From Lasioglossum baleicum (Eukaryota; Arthropoda; Insecta; Hymenoptera; Halictidae), in assembly GCF_051020765.1 (NCBI RefSeq), contig NC_134933.1, positions 744,001 to 808,000 of the forward strand: a DNA stretch of 64,000 bases, in the 5' to 3' direction. The notes beneath the pieces were generated by a model, which saw only the letters and a program-made list of their open reading frames with translations, searched no databases and had not been told where the DNA came from. Positions 1 through 9,822 of this stretch are shown one piece after another. Within the stretch, counting starts at the first letter, position 1. Every line of letters starts with the position of its first letter. The translations under genes were made by a program, and so were the position numbers.

Positions 1-627
1 CTTTCGGGCCCTTTTCTGCCCTGAACCGTGGAAGCGCCGAAATTCGGGTTTCATTTGTAACGCGGCAGCTTATACCCCCCAGCGTTACCGACCACTGCCG
101 GTGGTGGTCGGTAAGTTATCCTCCGCCGAGGTCGACGCGCGTTACAGATGCACACGTAAAATATTTTTCGCGAATTTTCGCGAATTTTTCGCGCGGTAAA
201 CCTTCGTCTCCGCGTCCTCCGTCCGACGAGCCTACTCTCGCCCGCACCCGTCGACCCGTTCTCGAGCTATACGGCGACAAAAAAATCGCAAAATTTCACT
301 AATTTGACGTCACCGAAAAAGTTACGGCCAACTGGGAATTAAAGGTATATCGCCTTCCCGAATTTTCCGGGAGCCCATCGGGCCTTCGGCCCTGCTCGGC
401 TCGGCTCGGCTCGGCTCAGCTCGAGGTCGAGGTCGTCGGTAGCGACGATAGTGGCGGGGAGGCGCGCGATTGGTCTGTCATCGCCATCCTCCCCCCCCTA
501 CCCTTTAAAATTAATGGAAAATGTAAACCAAAACGTAGAGTCGGATTCGTAACCTCGAAGTTACAAGTCGATTCGCTCAACTATCAAGGGAGAGTAAACG
601 CGGCGACTGAGACGGCACTCGCCACCG
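1..627 (+). repeat. Partial satellite unit cut by the window edge (long H-type)
   Basis: The window opens inside a unit, at the pyrimidine-rich ctttcgggccc stretch. It belongs to the long subfamily here called H: ttttctg instead of ttttcag, ccccccagcg, gaggtcgacg, a mutated acagatgc, an atattttt stretch followed by a duplicated cgcgaatttt, and a four-step CTCGG run ending in ctcagctcg. The same subfamily recurs at 14,031, 23,429, 30,140, 53,678 and 58,395. Positions 1-859 match 14,089-14,947 without a difference that I could see. Confidence 0.95.
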
Positions 628-1352
628 ATGCGAAGTCAGCGTCGCGAAGTTGGCGTTAAATTCGAACGTTTGAATAAGTTATTTTCTTTCGGGCCCTTTT
701 CTGCCCTGAACCGTGGAAGCGCCGAAATTCGGGTTTCATTTGTAACGCGGCAGCTTATACCCCCCGTGCGTTACCGACCACTGCCGGTGGTGGTCGGTAA
801 GTTATCCTCCGCCGAGGACGACGCGCGTTACCGATGCACACGTAAAAAATGTTTCGCGAATTTTTCGCACGGTAAATCTTTGTCTCCGCGTCCTCCGTCC
901 GACGAGCCTACTCTCGCCCGCACCCGTCGACCCGTTCTCGAGCTATACGGCGACAAAGAAATCGCAAAATTTCACTAATTTGACGTCACCGAAAAAAGTG
1001 ACGGCCAACTGGGAATTAAAGGTATATCGCCTTCCCGAATTTTCCGGGAGCCCATCGGGCCTTCGGCCCCGCTCGGCTCGGCTCGACTAGGCTCGAGGTC
1101 GAGGTCGTCGGTAGCGACGATGATGGCGGGGAGGCGCGCGATTGGTCTGTCATCGCCATCCTCCCCCCCCCTTCCCCTTTAAAATTAATGGAAAATGTAA
1201 ACCTAAACGGAGAATAGGATTCGTAACCTCGAAGTTACAAGTCGATTCGCTCAACTATCAAGGGAGAGTAAACGCGGCGACTGTGGCGGCACTCGCCACT
1301 GATGCGATGTCAGCGTCGCGAAGTTGGCGTTAAATTCGAACGTTTGAATCAG

Positions 1353-1377
1353 TTATTTTCTTTCGGGCCCTTTTCAG
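1353..1377 (+). promoter_or_regulatory. Polypyrimidine-AG, 3' splice-site-like motif (representative copy)
   Basis: A 25-base pyrimidine-rich run ends in ttttcag, the shape of a metazoan 3' splice site. About two thirds of the copies carry ttttcag. The rest (for example at 628, 3318, 7341, 10007, 14031, 24110 and 46259) have ttttctg, which removes the AG. Because copies either keep or lose the AG as part of a linked haplotype, any splicing would be confined to certain subfamilies. The resemblance may be coincidental; there is no expression evidence in the sequence. Confidence 0.35.
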
Positions 1378-1443
1378 CCCTGAACCGTGGAAGCGCCGAA
1401 ATTCGGGTTTCATTTATAACGCGGCAGCTTATACCCCCGAGCG

Positions 1444-1473
1444 TTACCGACCACTGCCGGTGGTGGTCGGTAA
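1444..1473. repeat. Perfect 11-bp-stem hairpin in each unit (representative copy)
   Basis: The left arm ttaccgaccac (1444-1454) and right arm gtggtcggtaa (1463-1473) are exact reverse complements separated by the 8-base loop tgccggtg. In the unit at 628 the same hairpin is at 771-800. Two copies (near 6,820 and 21,580) change the loop to tgccgctg but keep the stem. It is the strongest dyad in the monomer and is conserved in all copies I inspected. Its right arm overlaps the first four bases of the downstream GTAAGT, so folding in RNA would mask that site. It could also act as a DNA cruciform or a protein-binding dyad. Confidence 0.8.
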
Positions 1474-1475
1474 GT
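1470..1475 (+). promoter_or_regulatory. GTAAGT, perfect 5' splice-donor-like motif (representative copy)
   Basis: The context cg|gtaagttat matches the metazoan donor consensus GTRAGT. It lies exactly 92 nt downstream of the cag acceptor-like motif here, and also in the next unit (2050-2141). It is present in nearly every unit. Exceptions seen are gtaaat near 6,834 and 21,595, and gtgagt near 31,668, which still fits the consensus. The distance from this donor to the next unit's acceptor would give an intron-sized gap of about 580 bp. Use as a splice site is inference only. Confidence 0.35.
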
Positions 1476-1653
1476 TATCCTCCGCCGAGGACGACGCGCG
1501 TTACCGATGCACACGTAAAAAATTTTTCGCGAATTTTTCGCGCGGTAAACCTTTGTCTCCGCGTCCTCCGTCCGACGAGCCTACTCTCGCCCGCACCCGT
1601 CGACCCGTTCTCGAGCTATACGGCGACAAAGAAATCGCAAAATTTCACTAATT

Positions 1654-1661
1654 TGACGTCA
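1654..1661. promoter_or_regulatory. Perfect palindromic CRE (TGACGTCA) in each unit (representative copy)
   Basis: TGACGTCA is the full 8-bp consensus site for ATF/CREB-family bZIP proteins. It occurs once per unit (for example 305-312, 981-988 and 1654-1661) and is intact in every copy I inspected, even though the bases just after it vary (caccgaaaaaag or catcgaaaaag). In units with the longer form the CRE overlaps a 6-bp stem, cgtcac/gtgacg (984-989 with 998-1003). Binding is inferred from the consensus alone. Confidence 0.5.
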
Positions 1662-1742
1662 CCGAAAAAAGTGACAGCCAACTGGGAATTAAAGGTATAT
1701 CGCCTTCCCGAATTTTCCGGGAGCCCATCGGGCCTTCGGCCC

Positions 1743-1785
1743 CGCTCGGCTCGGCTCGACTAGGCTCGAGGTCGAGGTCGTCGGT
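1743..1785 (+). repeat. CTCGG pentamer run and gaggtc direct repeats (indel hotspot)
   Basis: A short internal array of ctcgg/ctcga pentamers is followed by gaggtcgaggtcg. The number of pentamers differs between units. Copies at 3993, 8012, 21427, 28817, 34185, 37524 and 38178 have lost 15-20 bp here and are 653-654 bp long, while H-type copies have four steps. Together with the C-tract this accounts for most of the length differences between units, and it looks like replication slippage. Confidence 0.85.
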
Positions 1786-1797
1786 AGCGACGATGGT

Positions 1798-1818
1798 GGC
1801 GGGGAGGCGCGCGATTGG
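1798..1818. promoter_or_regulatory. GC-box-like motif next to inverted CCAAT box (representative copy)
   Basis: ggcgggga (1798-1805) resembles a GC box for Sp/KLF proteins. Eight bases further on, cgattggtc holds an inverted CCAAT (1814-1818) that fits the NF-Y consensus. The pair recurs once per unit. The CCAAT is broken to attgttc in a few copies (near 3,833, 7,856, 27,306 and 28,655), and the GC box is followed by a C-tract. Together with the CRE about 140 bp upstream this resembles the parts list of a CpG-island promoter, but no clear TATA box or initiator was found. Function is inferred only. Confidence 0.35.
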
Positions 1819-1835
1819 TCTGTCATCGCCATCCT

Positions 1836-1843
1836 CCCCCCCC
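1836..1843 (+). repeat. Variable-length C-tract in each unit (representative copy)
   Basis: The run of C is 8 long here and varies from 5 to 12 across the array; the longest runs are 22,615-22,626 and 23,287-23,298. It is followed by ttcccc, taccc, tgcccc or cataccc, which helps mark subfamilies. Single-base length changes here shift every long reading frame that crosses it, which is strong evidence against a coding role. The G-rich complement is a homopolymer rather than a spaced four-run quadruplex motif. Confidence 0.9.
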
Positions 1844-1894
1844 TTCCCCTTTAAAATTAATGGAAAATGTAAACCTAAACGGAGAATAGGATTC

Positions 1895-1910
1895 GTAACC
1901 TCGAAGTTAC
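1895..1910. repeat. Near-perfect 16-bp palindrome around ctcgaa
   Basis: gtaacctcgaagttac has 5-bp exact arms (gtaac/gttac) and only one symmetric mismatch pair in the centre. It is present in essentially every unit; the copy near 34,765 has ccacgaag. It could be a dyad protein-binding site. No factor is recognised. Confidence 0.55.
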
Positions 1911-1954
1911 AAGTCGATTCGCTCAACTGTCAAGGGAGAGTAAACGCGGCGACT

Positions 1955-1971
1955 GTGGCGGCACTCGCCAC
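1955..1971. repeat. 6-bp-stem hairpin gtggcg/cgccac before the anchor
   Basis: gtggcg (1955-1960) and cgccac (1966-1971) pair around the loop gcact. Subfamilies with gagacggcactcgccac (for example just before 628, 4647 and 14716) lose most of the left arm. Two copies share a one-base deletion, gtgcggc (about 47,580 and 57,028), and two share the loop change gcagt (about 52,994 and 57,711). The stem is therefore not strictly kept, which argues against strong selection on it. Confidence 0.6.
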
Positions 1972-2881
1972 CGATGCGAAGTCAGCGTCGCGAAGTTGGC
2001 GTTAAATTCGAACGTTTGAATCAGTTATTTTCTTTCGGGCCCTTTTCAGCGCTGAACCGTGGAAGCGCCGAAATTCGGGTTTCATTTATAACGCGGCAGC
2101 TTATACCCCCGAGCGTTACCGACCACTGCCGGTGGTGGTCGGTAAGTTATCCTCCGCCGAGGACGACGCGCGTTACCGATGCACACGTAAAAAATTTTTC
2201 GCGAATTTTTCGCGCGGTAAACCTTTGTCTCCGCGTCCTCCGTCCGACGAGCCTACTCTCGCCCGCACCCGTCGACCCGTTCTCGAGCTATACGGCGACA
2301 AAGAAATCGCAAAATTTCACTAATTTGACGTCACCGAAAAAAGTGACGGCCAACTGGGAATTAAAGGTATATCGCCTTCCCGAATTTTCCGGGAGCCCAT
2401 CGGGCCTTCGGCCCCGCTTGGCTCGGCTCGACTCGGCTCGAGGTCGAGGTCGTCGGTAACGACGATGGTGGCGGGGAGGGGCGCGATTGGTCTGTCATCG
2501 CCATCCTCCCCCCTACCCTTCAAAATTAATGGAAAATGTAAACCTAAACGTAGAGTCGGATTCGTAACCTCGAAGTTACAAGTCGATTCGCTCAACTATC
2601 AAGGGAGAGTAAACGCGGCGACTGTGGCGGCACTCGCCACCGATGCCAAGTCAGCGTCGCGAAGTTGGCGTTAAATTCGAACGTTTGAATCAGTTATTTT
2701 CTTTCGGGCCCTTTTCAGCGCTGAACCGTGGAAGCGCCGAAATTCGGGTTTCATTTTTAACGCGGCAGCTTATACCCCCGTGCGTTACCGACCACTGCCG
2801 GTGGTGGTCGGTAAGTTATCCTCCGCCGAGGACGACGCGCGTTACCGATGCACACGTAAAAAATGTTTCGCGAATTTTTCG

Positions 2882-4291
2882 AACGGTAAATCTTTGTCTC
2901 CGCGTCCTCCGTCCGACGAGCCTACTCTCGCCCGCACCCGTCGACCCGTTCTCGAGCTATACGGCGACAAAGAAATCGCAAAATTTCACTAATTTGACGT
3001 CACCGAAAAAAGTGACGGCCAACTGGGAATTAAAGGTATATCGCCTTCCCGAATTTTCCGGGAGCCCACCGGGCCTTCGGCTCCGCTCGGCTCGGCTCGA
3101 CTAGGCTCGAGGTCGAGGTCGTCGGTAGCGACGATGGTGGCGGGGAGGCGCGCGATTGGTCTGTCATCGCCATCCTCCCCCCCCCCCTTCCCCTTTAAAA
3201 TTAATGGAAAATGTAAACCTAAACGTAGAGTCGGATTCGTAACCTCGAAGTTACAAGTCGATTCGCTCAACTATCAAGGGAGAGTAAACGCGGCGACTGT
3301 GGCGGCACTCGCCACCGATGCGAAGTCAGCGTCGCAAAGTTGGCGTTAAATCCGAACGTTCGAATAAGTTATTTTCTTTCGGGCCCTTTTCTGCCCTGAA
3401 CCGTGGAAGCGCCGAAATTCGGGTTTCATTTGTAACGCGGCAGCTTATACCCCCCGTGCGTTACCGACCACTGCCGGTGGTGGTCGGTAAGTTATCCTCC
3501 GCCGAGGACGACGCGCGTTACCGATGCACACGTAAAAAATGTTTCGCGAATTTTTCGCACGGTAAATCTTTGTCTCCGCGTCCTCCGTCCGACGAGCCTA
3601 CTCTCGCCCGCACCCGTCGACCCGTTCTCGAGCTATACGGCGACAAAGAAATCGCAAAATTTCACTAATTTGACGTCACCGAAAAAAGTGACGGCCAACT
3701 AGGAATTAAAGGTATATCGCCTTCCCGAATTTTCCGGGAGCCCATCGGGCCTTCGGCCCCGCTCGGCTCGGCTCGACTAGGCTCGAGGTCGAGGTCGTCG
3801 GTAGCGACGATGATGGCGGGGAGGCGCGCGATTGTTCTGCCATCGCCATCCTCCCCCCCCCCTTCCCCTTTAAAATTAATGGAAAATGTAAACCTAAACG
3901 GAGAATAGGATTCGTAACCTCGAAGTTACAAGTCGATTCGCTCAACTATCAAGGGAGAGTGAACGCGGCGACTGTGGCGGCACTCGCCACCGATGCGAAG
4001 TCAGCGTCGCGAAGTTGGCGTTAAATTCGAACGTTTGAATCAGTTATTTTCTTTCGGGCCCTTTTCAGCCCTGAACCGTGGAAGCGCCGAAATTCGGGTT
4101 TCATTTATAACGCGGCAGCTTATACCCCCGAGCGTTACCGACCACTGCCGGTGGTGGTCGGTAAGTTATCCTCCGCCGAGGACGACGCGCGTTACCGATG
4201 CACACGTAAAAAATTTTTCGCGAATTTTTCGCACGGTAAACCTTTGTCTCCGCGTCCTCCGTCCGACGAGCCTACTCTCGCCCGCACCCGT
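2882..4291 (+). repeat. Long-range duplicated block, left copy (1.4 kb)
   Basis: Matches 27,706-29,115 at a constant offset of 24,824 bp (37 units), including the rare cccaccgggcc and the same C-tract lengths. One difference seen is actaggaatt versus actgggaatt. This shows exchange or conversion over at least 25 kb. Confidence 0.85.
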
Positions 4292-7200
4292 CGACCCGTT
4301 CTCGAGCTATACGGCGACAAAGAAATCGCAAAATTTCACTAATTTGACGTCATCGAAAAAGTTACGGCCAACTGGGAATAAAAGGTATATCGCCTTCCCG
4401 AATTTTCCGGGAGCCCATCGGGCCTTCGGCCCCGCTCGGCTCGAGGTCGAGGTCGTCGGTAACGACGATGGTGGCGGGGAGGCGCGCGATTGGTCTGTCA
4501 TCGCCATCCTCCCCCCCTACCCTTTAAAATTAATGGAAAATGTAAACCTAAACGTAGAGTCGGATTCGTAACCTCGAAGTTACAAGTCGATTCGCTCAAC
4601 TATCAAGGGAGAGTAAACGCGGCGACTGAGACGGCACTCGCCACCGATGCGAAGTCAGCGTCGCGAAGTTGGCGTTAAATTCGAACGTTTGAATCAGTTA
4701 TTTTCTTTCGGGCCCTTTTCAGCCCTGAACCGTGGATGCGCCGAAATTCGGGTTTCATTTATAACGCGGCAGCTTATACCCCCGAGCGTTACCGACCACT
4801 GCCGGTGGTGGTCGGTAAGTTATCCTCCGCCGAGGACGACGCGCGTTACCGATGCACACGTAAAAAATTTTTCGCGAATTTTTCGCGCGCTGAACCTTCG
4901 TCTCCGCGTCCTCCGTCCGACGAGCCTACTCTCGCCCGCACCCGTCGACCCGTTCTCGAGCTATACGGCGACAAAGAAATCGCAAAATTTCACTAATTTG
5001 ACGTCACCGAAAAAAGTGACGGCCAACTGGGAATTAAAGGTATATCGCCTTCCCGAATTTTCCGGGAGCCCATCGGGCCTTCGGCCCCGCTCGGCTCGGC
5101 TCGACTAGGTTCGAGGTCGAGGTCGTCGGTAGCGACGATGATGACGGGGAGGCGCGCGATTGGTCTGTCATCGCCATCCTCCCCCCCCCCCTTCCCCTTT
5201 AAAATTAATGGAAAATGTAAACCTAAACGGAGAATAGGATTCGTAACCTCGAAGTTACAAGTCGATTCGCTCAACTATCAAGGGAGAGTAAACGCGGCGA
5301 CTGTGGCGGCACTCGCCACCGATGCCAAGTCAGCGTCGCGAAGTTGGCGTTAAATTCCAACGTTTGAATCAGTTATTTTCTTTCGGGCCCTTTTCAGCGC
5401 TGAACCGTGGAAGCGCCGAAATTCGGGTTTCATTTTTAACGCGGCAGCTTATACCCCCGTGCGTTACCGACCACTGCCGGTGGTGGTCGGTAAGTTATCC
5501 TCCGCCGAGGACGACGCGCGTTACCGATGCACACGTAAAAAATGTTTCGCGAATTTTTCGCGCGGAAATCTTTGTCTCCGCGTCCTCCGTCCGACGAGCC
5601 TACTCTCGCCCGCACCCGTCGACCCGTTCTCGAGCTATACGGCGACAAAGAAATCGCAAAATTTCACTAATTTGACGTCACTGAAAAAAGTGACGGCCAA
5701 CTGGGAATTAAAGGTATAACGCCTTCCCGAATTTTCCGGGAGCCCATCGGGCCTTCGGCCCCGCTCGGCTCGGCTCGACTAGGCTCGAGGTCGAGGTCGT
5801 CGGTAGCGACGATGGTGGCGGGGAGGCGCGCGATTGGTCTGTCATCGCCATCCTCCCCCCCCCTACCCCTTTAAAATTAATGGAAAATGTAAACCTAAAC
5901 GGAGAATAGGATTCGTAACCTCGAAGTTACAAGTCGATTCGCTCAACTATCAAGGGAGAGTAAACGCGGCGACTGTGGCGGCACTCGCCACTGATGCGAT
6001 GTCAGCGTCGCGAAGTTGGCGTTAAATTCGAACGTTTGAATCAGTTATTTTCTTTCGGGCCCTTTTCAGCCCTGAACCGTGGAAGCGCCGAAATTCGGGT
6101 TTCATTTATAACGCGGCAGCTTATACCCCCGAGCGTTACCGACCACTGCCGGTGGTGGTCGGTAAGTTATCCTCCGCCGAGGACGACGCGCGTTACCGAT
6201 GCACACGTAAAAAATTTTTCGCGAATTTTTCGCGCGGTAAACCTTTGTCTCCGCGTCCTCCGTCCGACGAGCCTACTCTCGCCCGCACCCGTCGACCCGT
6301 TCTCGAGCTATACGACGACAAAGAAATCGCAAAATTTCACTAATTTGACGTCACCGAAAAAAGTGACAGCCAACTGGGAATTAAAGGTATATCGCCTTCC
6401 CGAATTTTCCGGGAGCCCATCGGGCCTTCGGCCCCGCTCGGCTCGGCTCGACTAGGCTCGAGGTCGAGGTCGTCGGTAGCGACGATGGTGGCGGGGAGGC
6501 GCGCGATTGGTCTGTCATCGCCATCCTCCCCCCCCTTCCCCTTTAAAATTAATGGAAAATGTAAACCTAAACGGAGAATAAGATTCGTAACCTCGAAGTT
6601 ACAAGTCGATTCGCTCAACTGTCAAGGGAGAGTAAACGCGGCGACTGTGGCGGCACTCGCCACCGATGCGAAGTCAGCGTCGCGAAGTTGGCGTTAAATT
6701 CGAACGTTTGAATCAGTTATTTTCTTTCGGGCCCTTTTCAGCCCTGAACCGTGGAAGCGCCGAAATTCGGGTTTCATTTATAACGCGGCAGCTTATACCC
6801 CCGAGCGTTACCGACCACTGCCGCTGGTGGTCGGTAAATTATCCTCCGCCGAGGACGACGCGCGTTACCGATGCACACGTAAAAAATTTTTCGCGAAGTT
6901 TTCGCACGGTAAACCTTTGTCTCCGCGTCCTCCGTCCGACGAGCCTACTCTCGCCCGCACCCGTCGTCCCGTTCTCGAGCTATACGGCGACAAAGAAATC
7001 GAAAAATTTCACTAATTTGACGTCATCGAAAAAGTTACGGCCAACTGGGAATTAAAGGTATATCGCCTTCCCGAATTTTCCGGGAGCCCATCGGGCCTTC
7101 GGCCCCGCTCGGCTCGGCTCGACTAGGCTCGAGGTCGAGGTCGTCGGTAGCGACGATGGTGGCGGGGAGGCGCGCGATTGGTCTGTCATCGCCATCCTCC

Positions 7201-9822
7201 CCCCCCCCCCTTCCCCTTTAAAATTAATGGAAAATGTAAACCTAAACGTAGAGTCGGATTCGTAACCTCGAAGTTACAAGTCGATTCGCTCAACTATCAA
7301 GGGAGAGTAAACGCGGCGACTGTGGCGGCACTCGCCACCGATGCGAAGTCAGCGTCGCAAAGTTGGCGTTAAATCCGAACGTTCGAATAAGTTATTTTCT
7401 TTCGGGCCCTTTTCTGCCCTGAACCGTGGAAGCGCCGAAATTCGGGTTTCATTTGTAACGCGGCAGCTTATACCCCCCGTGCGTTACCGACCACTGCCGG
7501 TGGTGGTCGGTAAGTTATCCTCCGCCGAGGACGACGCGCGTTACCGATGCACACGTAAAAAATGTTTCGCGAATTTTTCGCACGGTAAATCTTTGTCTCC
7601 GCGTCCTCCGTCCGACGAGCCTACTCTCGCCCGCACCCGTCGACCCGTTCTCGAGCTATACGGCGACAAAGAAATCGCAAAATTTCACTAATTTGACGTC
7701 ACCGAAAAAAGTGACGGCCAACTGGGAATTAAAGGTATATCGCCTTCCCGAATTTTCCGGGAGCCCATCGGGCCTTCGGCCCCGCTCGGCTCGGCTCGAC
7801 TAGGCTCGAGGTCGAGGTCGTCGGTAGCGACGATGATGGCGGGGAGGCGCGCGATTGTTCTGCCATCGCCATCCTCCCCCCCTACCCTTTAAAATTAATG
7901 GAAAATGTAAACCTAAACGGAGAATAGGATTCGTAACCTCGAAGTTACAAGTCGATTCGCTCAACTATCAAGGGAGAGTGAACGCGGCGACTGTGGCGGC
8001 ACTCGCCACCGATGCGAAGTCAGCGTCGCGAAGTTGGCGTTAAATTCGAACGTTTGAATCAGTTATTTTCTTTCGGGCCCTTTTCAGCCCTGAACCGTGG
8101 AAGCGCCGAAATTCGGGTTTCATTTATAACGCGGCAGCTTATACCCCCGAGCGTTACCGACCACTGCCGGTGGTGGTCGGTAAGTTATCCTCCGCCGAGG
8201 ACGACGCGCATTACCGATGCACACGTAAAAAATTTTTCGCGAATTTTTCGCACGGTAAACCTTTGTCTCCGCGTCCTCCGTCCGACGAGCCTACTCTCGC
8301 CCGCACCCGTTGTCCCGTTCTCGAGCTATACGGCGACAAAGAAATCGCAAAATTTCACTAATTTGACGTCATCGAAAAAGTTACGGCCAACTGGGAATTA
8401 AAGGTATATCGCCTTCCCGAATTTTCCGGGAGCCCATCGGGCCTTCGGCCCCGCTCGGCTCGAGGTCGAGGTCGTCGGTAACGACGATGGTGGCGGGGAG
8501 GCGCGCGATTGGTCTGTCATCGCCATCCTCCCCCCCTACCCTTTAAAATTAATGGAAAATGTAAACCTAAACGTAGAGTCGGATTCGTAACCTCGAAGTT
8601 ACAAGTCGATTCGCTCAACTATCAAGGGAGAGTAAACGCGGCGACTGAGACGGCACTCGCCACCGATGCGAAGTCAGCGTCGCGAAGTTGGCGTTAAATT
8701 CGAACGTTTGAATCAGTTATTTTCTTTCGGGCCCTTTTCAGCCCTGAACCGTGGATGCGCCGAAATTCGGGTTTCATTTATAACGCGGCAGCTTATACCC
8801 CCGAGCGTTACCGACCACTGCCGGTGGTGGTCGGTAAGTTATCCTCCGCCGAGGACGACGCGCGTTACCGATGCACACGTAAAAAATTTTTCGCGAATTT
8901 TTCGCGCGCTGAACCTTCGTCTCCGCGTCCTCCGTCCGACGAGCCTACTCTCGCCCGCACCCGTCGACCCGTTCTCGAGCTATACGGCGACAAAGAAATC
9001 GCAAAATTTCACTAATTTGACGTCACCGAAAAAAGTGACGGCCAACTGGGAATTAAAGGTATATCGCCTTCCCGAATTTTCCGGGAGCCCATCGGGCCTT
9101 CGGCCCCGCTCGGCTCGGCTCGACTAGGCTCGAGGTCGAGGTCGTCGGTAGCGACGATGATGGCGGGGAGGCGCGCGATTGGTCTGTCATCGCCATCCTC
9201 CCCCCCCTACCCCTTTAAAATTAATGGAAAATGTAAACCTAAACGGAGAATAGGATTCGTAACCTCGAAGTTACAAGTCGATTCGCTCAACTATCAAGGG
9301 AGAGTAAACGCGGCGACTGTGGCGGCACTCGCCACCGATGCCAAGTCAGCGTCGCGAAGTTGGCGTTAAATTCGAACGTTTGAATCAGTTATTTTCTTTC
9401 GGGCCCTTTTCAGCGCTGAACCGTGGAAGCGCCGAAATTCGGGTTTCATTTTTAACGCGGCAGCTTATACCCCCGTGCGTTACCGACCACTGCCGGTGGT
9501 GGTCGGTAAGTTATCCTCCGCCGAGGACGACGCGCGTTACCGATGCACACGTAAAAAATGTTTCGCGAATTTTTCGCGCGGAAATCTTTGTCTCCGCGTC
9601 CTCCGTCCGACGAGCCTACTCTCGCCCGCACCCGTCGACCCGTTCTCGAGCTATACGGCGACAAAGAAATCGCAAAATTTCACTAATTTGACGTCACCGA
9701 AAAAAGTGACGGCCAACTGAGAATTAAAGGTATATCGCCTTCCCGAATTTTCCGGGAGCCCATCGGGCCTTCGGCCCCGCTCGGCTCGGCTCGACTAGGC
9801 TCGAGGTCGAGGTCGTCGGTAG

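Larger units (their letters stand above)
1302..1973 (+). repeat. Representative complete satellite monomer (672 bp), with internal map
   Basis: This copy serves as the reference unit; its boundaries are arbitrary because the repeat is circularly permuted. In order it contains: a pyrimidine tract ending in cag (1353-1377); an exon-like 92-nt segment (1378-1469) whose end overlaps an 11-bp-stem hairpin (1444-1473); a GTAAGT donor (1470-1475); a cgcgaattttt stretch; a perfect CRE (1654-1661); a weak tatat (1696-1700); a CTCGG pentamer run (about 1743-1770); a GC-box-like motif (1798-1805); an inverted CCAAT (1814-1818); a C8 tract (1836-1843); a 16-bp near-palindrome (1895-1910); and a 6-bp-stem hairpin (1955-1971). 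A 153-codon frame is open on the plus strand from 1302, and other frames are open on both strands. The frames are not conserved against indels, so I read the unit as non-coding. Confidence 0.95.
628..7340 (+). repeat. Satellite units 1-10
   Basis: Units start at 628, 1302, 1974, 2643, 3318, 3993, 4647, 5322, 5994 and 6666. Their lengths are 674, 672, 669, 675, 675, 654, 675, 672, 672 and 675. The unit at 3993 is a short copy lacking most of the CTCGG run, and it carries a private change that creates an aataaa at 4377-4382. The unit at 4647 has the tgcgccg variant (cgtggatgcg) that recurs at 8666, 22081 and 29471. Positions 2,882-4,291 are nearly repeated at 27,706-29,115. Confidence 0.95.

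Noticed and set aside
1302..1763. A 153-codon plus-strand frame repeated in many units, with further frames on both strands
   Set aside because: C-tract and other one-base length changes break or alter the frames from unit to unit, lengths vary (116, 117, 119, 129, 153 codons), no domain is recognisable, and start and stop positions follow the repeat. About half the unit lengths are multiples of three, but duplications inflate that figure.
1836..1843. G-quadruplex on the complementary strand of the C-tract
   Set aside because: A single G homopolymer without four separated runs; possible only as an intermolecular or slipped form, so not called.
1302..1973. CENP-B box in the unit
   Set aside because: Neither TTCGNNNNANNCGGG nor its complement fits. 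The closest match (cccgaattttccggg) lacks the required CGAA end.
4377..4382. aataaa polyadenylation signal in one unit
   Set aside because: Created by a single private base change in one of 91 units; not a feature of the repeat.
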